Assembly (NCBI GenBank): GCA_030628155.1 | Contig: DAOVRL010000042.1 | Location: 1 to 27,485, forward strand | Source of the DNA: DAOVRL01 sp023128595 | GTDB lineage: Bacteria; Planctomycetota; Phycisphaerae; Sedimentisphaerales; Anaerobacaceae | Reading direction: 5' to 3' | DNA: 27,485 bases | Part shown: piece by piece, positions 23,105 to 27,485 of the stretch | Layout: every line of letters starts with the position of its first letter | Position numbering within the stretch: the stretch's first letter is position 1 | The notes under the pieces: model-generated | The model's database searches: none | Told to the model about the DNA's origin: nothing | Seen by the model: the letters and a program-made list of their open reading frames with translations, nothing else | Translations under genes and position numbers: made by a program

Positions 23105-24040
23105 ATGAACGAAGGCATTGATATTTCGGTTGAGTTTGGTGGGTTGCGGCTGGGGAATCCGGTTTTTACTGCTTCGGGGACGTCGGGGTATGCTGATGAA
23201 TTGGGGGAGTTTATGGATATGGATCGGCTGGGTGGGTTTATTACCAAGAGTATTACGGCCAAGCCGAGGAAGGGGAATGCGACGCCGAGGATAGTTGAGA
23301 CCGATGCTGGGATGCTCAATGCGATTGGATTGGCGAATATCGGGGTGGAAAGGTTCGTTGAAGAGAAGCTGCCGATACTGGGCAAGATGAAGGCGGCGGT
23401 GTTCGTGAACGTGGCGGGCGAGACTATCGAGGAGTATTTGACCGTCGTCGAGCGGTTAGCGAATGAAGAACGAATAGCGGGGTTCGAGTTGAATATAAGC
23501 TGTCCGAATGTAGAGAAAGGCGGGATAACGTTCGGCACCGACCCGGAATTGGTGAAGGAGATTAGCTCGGCGGTGAAAAACGCGTGCGGGGCCAAGATGC
23601 TGATGGTCAAATTGACGCCGAGCGTTACGGATATCAGCGTGATAGCGCGGGCGGCGGTCGAGGCGGGGGCGGATGCGCTGAGTCTTATCAACACGTTTAC
23701 CGCGATGGTGATTGACATCAAGACGCAGCGACCGGTTTTGGCCAATAGGACGGGAGGATTGTCGGGGCCGGCGATAAAGCCGATAGCGGTCTATTTGGTG
23801 AATAAGGTTTATAAAGAAGTGGCGAAGGAGCGGGGGATACCTATTCTGGGGATGGGGGGGATAAGGACAGCATCGGACGCCGTCGAATTTATTATCGCGG
23901 GGGCGTCGGCGGTGGCGGTTGGTACGGCGAGCTTCATCGAGCCGGGATGCGCGGCGAGAATAATTGAGGGCATAAGAAAATATTGCGTTGAACATAATAT
24001 CAGTAATATCAAAGAATTGGTGGGTTCAGTTTCGCAATAG
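23105..24040 (+). CDS. pyrD: Dihydroorotate dehydrogenase, class 1B catalytic subunit
   Basis: PyrD oxidises dihydroorotate to orotate with FMN and, in class 1B, hands electrons to PyrK and NAD+. The 311-residue protein shows ASGTSGYADEL (23-33), Lys48 in ITKSIT, NISCPN with catalytic Cys133, Lys169 in VKLTP, NTF (196-198), and the class 1B segment ANRTGGLSGPAIKPIA, followed by GMGGIRTASDA for FMN phosphate. All key residues are present. The ribosome site AAAGAAGG is well placed. It would normally follow pyrK directly; here a foreign R-M pair intervenes, so its expression depends on readthrough or on a weak local promoter (TTGACG at 23047, no good -10). Confidence 0.94.
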   Translation: MNEGIDISVEFGGLRLGNPVFTASGTSGYADELGEFMDMDRLGGFITKSITAKPRKGNATPRIVETDAGMLNAIGLANIGVERFVEEKLPILGKMKAAVFVNVAGETIEEYLTVVERLANEERIAGFELNISCPNVEKGGITFGTDPELVKEISSAVKNACGAKMLMVKLTPSVTDISVIARAAVEAGADALSLINTFTAMVIDIKTQRPVLANRTGGLSGPAIKPIAVYLVNKVYKEVAKERGIPILGMGGIRTASDAVEFIIAGASAVAVGTASFIEPGCAARIIEGIRKYCVEHNISNIKELVGSVSQ

Positions 24041-24059
24041 GAAGGTTAGAGGTAACAAA

Positions 24060-26459
24060 ATGGACTGGTCGGAGAAGATTTTCAGGATACGGGTTTGGGT
24101 GACTGTTGCGCTTGTGTCGCTATTGCTCGCACAGGTGCCGGCAGCGGCGGTTCAGCGCAAGCTTGATGAGCGTGCTGCAGAGCCGGGGGAATGGGGATAT
24201 CGGCCGGGCGAAGGGGCGGTTTCGCAGGTGAATCCGCCGAGCTTTAGCTGGCGGCCGGACACGGGTCTGACGTGGGAGATCGAATGCGCGCGGGATGCGA
24301 AGTTCAGGAAGATTGAATACAGGGCGAAGGACATCGAGTTTAACGTGCATTGCCCGCCGCGAGCTTTTGAGCCGGGGGTGTACAGTTGGCAGTATCGCGG
24401 CAAAGACGGGAAAGGCCGATATACGAACTGGAGCAAGTCGCGGAAGTTTACTATTGCCAGCGATGCGGCGGCGATGGCGATGCCGGGGCGGGGGGAGCTC
24501 ATTTCTCGGATACCGAAGGGGCATCCGCGACTTTTTATGCGGCCGGAGAATTTGGGGCGACTGCGTGGGCTGGCGAGGGGTAAGATGAAGGCGGAATACG
24601 AGAAGCTCGTTAAGGAAAGCGAACGGCTGATTGCAAGGCCGCCGGCGACGAAGGAGCCGCAGAAATATCCGGAGGGTACTGTGCGAGGCAGCGAGGCGTG
24701 GCGGGAGATTTGGTGGGGGAACCGGACGTACACAATCAGGGCGCTGAACGGGGCGGCGACCTTAGCGTTTACGCGGCTGTTGGGCGGGCAGGAGAAGTAC
24801 GGGCTGGAGGCGAAGCGGATTCTGATGGAGTGCGCGAAGTGGGACCCCAAGGGAAGCACGGGGTACCGGTATAACGACGAGGCGGGGATGCCTTATGCGT
24901 ATTATTTCTCGCGGACTTATACATTCGTGAACGACCTGCTGAGCGAGAAGGAGAAGGAGATTTGCCGGCGCGTGATGAAGGTGCGTGGGGATGAGATGTA
25001 CGGGCATTTGCATCCACGTCATTTGTGGCGGCCTTACGGGAGTCACGCGAACCGGGCGTGGCACTTTTTGGGCGAGGTTGGGGTTGCGTTTTTGGGCGAG
25101 GTCGAAGGTGCCGACGACTGGGTTTGGTTTGCGATGAATGTCTTCTATAACGTTTATCCTGTTTGGTGCGACGACGACGGCGGCTGGCACGAGGGCGTGA
25201 GCTACTGGTCGAGTTACATCGGTCGTTTCACCTGGTGGGCGGATGTGATGCGTGAGGCGATGGGGATTAACACGTATGATAAGCCTTACTTTTCGAAGGT
25301 CGGGTATTACGCGATGTATCTGATGCCGCCGGGCAAGGTCAGCGGTGGATTTGGCGATGGTGCGAATCGCAGGAAGGCTTCACAGCTCGTGCCGTTGATG
25401 AGCCAGCTTGCGGCACAGGCGGGCAACGGGCACTGGCAGTGGTACGTGGAACAGATGGGCGGCCCGGTCGCGACAAGCGGCTACGTTGGGTTCATCCGCG
25501 GCGCGTTGGCCAAGGTCGAAGCCAGAGCACCCGATGACCTGCCGGTGTCAAGGCTTTTTGGAGGGACCGGACAGGCGTACCTGAACACGACGCTGAGCAG
25601 TGCCGATGAAGACGTACAAGTTATCTTCAAGTCGAGTCCGATGGGTACGCAGTCGCACGGTAACGCGGGCAACAATTCGTTTGTGCTGTGGGCGTACGGC
25701 GAGCGATTGCTTATCCGGACCGGCAGTTATTACAACTATGGAGGGCCGCATCATCGCGATTGGATGTGGAGCACGCGGTCGGTCAATAATATCACGGTCA
25801 ACGGGGGCGGTCAGCGTAAGCGGACTGCCGGTGCACGGGGCGAAATCGCTGCCTTCAAGACGACGCAGTCGGTGGATATCGTTGTGGGCGAGGCGGGCGG
25901 GGGTTACGAGCCGGCCCTGGAGCGGTTTACGCGGGCGATTATTTTTGTCAAACCGGAGTTAGTGGTTGTCTATGACCGGTTGTTGACGAAAGAGCCCTCA
26001 ACGTTTGAATACTGGCTGCACGCGGTCAACAGGATTAGTGTGAAGGACCAGCACAACATCCGGGTCCAAAACGGTGATGTGGTTTGTGATATTGATTTTC
26101 TTGCGCCGGCGGGACTGAGTTTCAGGCAGACCGATCAGTATGATCCTAATCCGCGGCCGCGTATAACGCTGCGAGAATGGCATCTGACAGGGACGACAGC
26201 GGGTAAAAAGAAACAGACGGAGTTCGTAACATTGTATCGGCCGCATCGAGTTAAGGACAAGGCCGGCGATAAATCGCTGTTGGAGAGAATTGAGGGCGGG
26301 TATTTGCTGACGGTGGCGCTGCGCGACGGGGAGTTTACGGCGCTTCTTCCGACGGATGATGGGGCGACGCTGAAGGCGGGCGGCCTGCAGAGCAAGGGGG
26401 CGATCAAGTGCAAGCTGAGGCGAGATGGGCGAGTGGAGGTCATCGGGCCGGACGAATAA
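24060..26459 (+). CDS. Secreted heparinase II/III-family protein (DUF4962-like N-terminus)
   Basis: This 799-residue protein begins with a signal peptide ending near AAA-V (about residue 30). It has an Ig-like DUF4962-type N-terminus (NPPSFSW, 58-64), an alpha-toroid domain, and a C-terminal beta-sandwich of the heparinase II/III type. Candidate catalytic residues lie in SHANRAWHF (Asn331, His335), GGWHEGVSYW (His377, Tyr382) and QSHGNAGNNSF (His533), followed by the GSYYNYGGPHH region. Relatives are lyases of uronic-acid polysaccharides such as heparin, chondroitin or alginate; the substrate cannot be assigned. I chose the ATG at 24060 because AGAGGT lies 6 bases upstream and the signal peptide follows; the longer frame from 23988 overlaps pyrD. 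It begins 19 bases after pyrD, so it is likely co-transcribed. Confidence 0.85.
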   Translation: MDWSEKIFRIRVWVTVALVSLLLAQVPAAAVQRKLDERAAEPGEWGYRPGEGAVSQVNPPSFSWRPDTGLTWEIECARDAKFRKIEYRAKDIEFNVHCPPRAFEPGVYSWQYRGKDGKGRYTNWSKSRKFTIASDAAAMAMPGRGELISRIPKGHPRLFMRPENLGRLRGLARGKMKAEYEKLVKESERLIARPPATKEPQKYPEGTVRGSEAWREIWWGNRTYTIRALNGAATLAFTRLLGGQEKYGLEAKRILMECAKWDPKGSTGYRYNDEAGMPYAYYFSRTYTFVNDLLSEKEKEICRRVMKVRGDEMYGHLHPRHLWRPYGSHANRAWHFLGEVGVAFLGEVEGADDWVWFAMNVFYNVYPVWCDDDGGWHEGVSYWSSYIGRFTWWADVMREAMGINTYDKPYFSKVGYYAMYLMPPGKVSGGFGDGANRRKASQLVPLMSQLAAQAGNGHWQWYVEQMGGPVATSGYVGFIRGALAKVEARAPDDLPVSRLFGGTGQAYLNTTLSSADEDVQVIFKSSPMGTQSHGNAGNNSFVLWAYGERLLIRTGSYYNYGGPHHRDWMWSTRSVNNITVNGGGQRKRTAGARGEIAAFKTTQSVDIVVGEAGGGYEPALERFTRAIIFVKPELVVVYDRLLTKEPSTFEYWLHAVNRISVKDQHNIRVQNGDVVCDIDFLAPAGLSFRQTDQYDPNPRPRITLREWHLTGTTAGKKKQTEFVTLYRPHRVKDKAGDKSLLERIEGGYLLTVALRDGEFTALLPTDDGATLKAGGLQSKGAIKCKLRRDGRVEVIGPDE

Positions 26460-26592
26460 ACGCAGTGTGGGAGGCGACCATCCCCAAGTCCTGCGGAGTT
26501 GAGGCGGCCACTCATCATTCAGCATAGCAAGGGAAAACTGACTTGCCAGGAAATCCGGCCACACCCGGTTTTTTGAAGGTGGGAAGGGTCTC
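26460..26592. repeat. Spacer with TCCCCAAG/TTGAGGC unit and recurring 24-base motif
   Basis: A third TCCCCAAG...TTGAGGC unit lies at 26481-26505. The motif at 26544-26567, which includes AAATCCGGCCACACCCG, matches 16873-16896 at 23 of 24 positions. Both copies stand upstream of a promoter, here 26 bases before the -35 box. No gene is seen. Confidence 0.5.
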
Positions 26593-26621
26593 TTGACGTT
26601 TGGGTGGGATTCGGGTATGTT
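26593..26621 (+). promoter_or_regulatory. Promoter of the URO-D family gene
   Basis: TTGACG (26593-26598) and TATGTT (26616-26621) are 17 bases apart. The expected start near 26628 gives a leader of about 127 bases. The leader can pair TGGAT (from about 26630) with ATCCA (from about 26684) around an inner GC-rich hairpin, but it fits no riboswitch class I know. Confidence 0.5.
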
Positions 26622-26754
26622 TGCAGCGTCTGGATTGCTGCCCGTGCTTTCGCAGGGGTGGCAAGCTTGCGCAGGAATGCCATCCAACGACCAGGATAAG
26701 CAGAGAGGTGGGTGGCGGGCAAAGGCAAGTTGTGGCTTTAAGGAGCGAAACAAT

Positions 26755-27485
26755 ATGGCGAAGGATATGGAACAACTTTACTCGGATCGTATGAAGCGGT
26801 ACGTTACGGCGATGCGGAACGAGAAGCCGGATATGGTTCCGATTCGCCCGTTTGTTGCGGAGTTTACGGCGAAATACGCGGGGTACACGTGCCAGGAGGT
26901 AACGCACGACTACGAGAAGGCGTTTGCGGCGGCGCGGAAGTGCGCGGCGGATTTCGACTGGGATGCGGTGGTGGGTAATATGGTCTATGTCTGGACGGGG
27001 CTGACCGAGGCGATCGGGACGAAATACTACGCCGTCCCGGGGATCCATATTCCGGCTGATACCGGTTTTCAATACCTTGAGCCGCCTGAGGAGAAGGCGT
27101 TTATGAAACCGGAGGAATACGACCAGCTTATCGAGGACCCGACTGGGTTTTTGTTCAACGTGTGGCTGCCGCGCATATCCGCAGACGTCAGCGCAATTGG
27201 AGAGGCGACCTCGCTGCGGAATAATCTGTCGTTTCTCAAGGGTGGGATGGCGATGCTGGACTACTTCAGCGCGTTCGGCACGCAAAATGAACGGCTGCGG
27301 AAGGAGTCGGGGACGGTCTCGGCGATTTCGGGGATTCTCAAGGCGCCGTTTGATATTATTGCCGACAAACTGCGTGGTTACTTAGGGCTGGTGACAGATG
27401 TAATAGAGCGGCCGGAGAAGGTGCTGGCTACGTGCGAGGCGCTGGTGCCGCATCTGACGCACGTTGCGCTGTCGGGGGCCGACCC
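26755..27485 (+). CDS. Uroporphyrinogen decarboxylase family protein (partial)
   Basis: The gene starts at ATG 26755, 9 bases after an AGGAG ribosome site, and runs open through the window end (243 codons seen). The protein resembles the URO-D/MtaA-CmuA superfamily, which includes heme-pathway decarboxylases and corrinoid-dependent methyltransferases. It shows NEKPDMVPIRPFVAEF at the start, then DWDAVVGNMVYVW, PADTGFQYLEP, KPEEYDQLIEDPTGF and ATSLRNNLSF. The PDxxP arginine-rich start typical of true HemE is missing, so a methyltransferase-type or catabolic relative is more likely. In planctomycetes such genes often lie near sugar or methyl-metabolism genes, but the missing C-terminus prevents assignment. 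It appears to be the first gene of its own transcript. Confidence 0.8.
   Translation, partial: MAKDMEQLYSDRMKRYVTAMRNEKPDMVPIRPFVAEFTAKYAGYTCQEVTHDYEKAFAAARKCAADFDWDAVVGNMVYVWTGLTEAIGTKYYAVPGIHIPADTGFQYLEPPEEKAFMKPEEYDQLIEDPTGFLFNVWLPRISADVSAIGEATSLRNNLSFLKGGMAMLDYFSAFGTQNERLRKESGTVSAISGILKAPFDIIADKLRGYLGLVTDVIERPEKVLATCEALVPHLTHVALSGAD

Noticed and set aside
24152..24859. 235-residue minus-strand open frame inside the heparinase-like gene
   Set aside because: Antisense shadow; the plus-strand protein has a signal peptide and family motifs.
1..27485. CRISPR array, rRNA, tRNA
   Set aside because: No regularly spaced identical repeats, no rRNA-like stretch and no cloverleaf with a TTCRA-type arm was found on reading; a tRNAscan or Rfam run could overturn this.

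Overview
The window is about 27.5 kb of GC-rich bacterial chromosome that looks like Planctomycetota, probably an anaerobic Phycisphaerae/Sedimentisphaerales-type lineage. This is inferred from gene content and repeat style, not from a marker gene. Supporting points are the secreted heparinase II/III-type enzyme, a DUF362 protein, a corrinoid-type URO-D family protein, an NAD-linked class 1B dihydroorotate dehydrogenase (PyrK + PyrD), and many short palindromic repeats, including one that encodes the HGQDARAT peptide I associate with planctomycetes.

Positions 1-7.9 kb are read from the minus strand. After a 500-base repeat-filled region comes a 644-residue protein with an N-terminal gamma-glutamylcyclotransferase-like domain and a C-terminal domain that resembles GS-fold amidoligases. 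Upstream of it is a tightly packed unit: aspartate aminotransferase, a very large GT-C-like membrane protein ending in an EF-hand loop, and a polyprenyl-phosphate-type GT2 glycosyltransferase.

From 8.2 to 14.1 kb the plus strand carries a lipoprotein of unknown function, a DUF362 protein overlapping a membrane-anchored DSP-type phosphatase, tsaD, a serine-hydrolase lipoprotein, and larB. The lipoprotein and tsaD both have promoters placed so that transcription would begin at the ATG (leaderless mRNA).

From 14.1 to 15.5 kb there is an AT-richer patch of toxin-antitoxin genes: a decayed BrnT-type toxin and its antitoxin, then an intact hicBA pair. Its consensus promoter stands back-to-back with that of nnrD. 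nnrD carries an in-frame palindromic insertion and takes its stop codon from the loop of another hairpin.

From 16.4 to 26.5 kb, after a repeat-rich spacer, the plus strand has a vSGLT-like sodium/sugar symporter, galactokinase, pyrK, a type II restriction-modification pair of clearly lower GC content, pyrD, and a secreted heparinase II/III-like enzyme. The methyltransferase closely resembles E. coli YhdJ (ATGCAT). The R-M pair sits between pyrK and pyrD and is bracketed by a 9-base direct repeat. The window ends inside a URO-D family gene with its own promoter.

The intergenic space is rich in small repeats: a MITE-like family with GTCATTGCGA termini, a hairpin family with a 5-base loop and CTAA tail, a TCCCCAAG/CTTGAGG family, and a 24-base motif found upstream of two genes. 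I see no rRNA, tRNA, CRISPR array or full insertion sequence.
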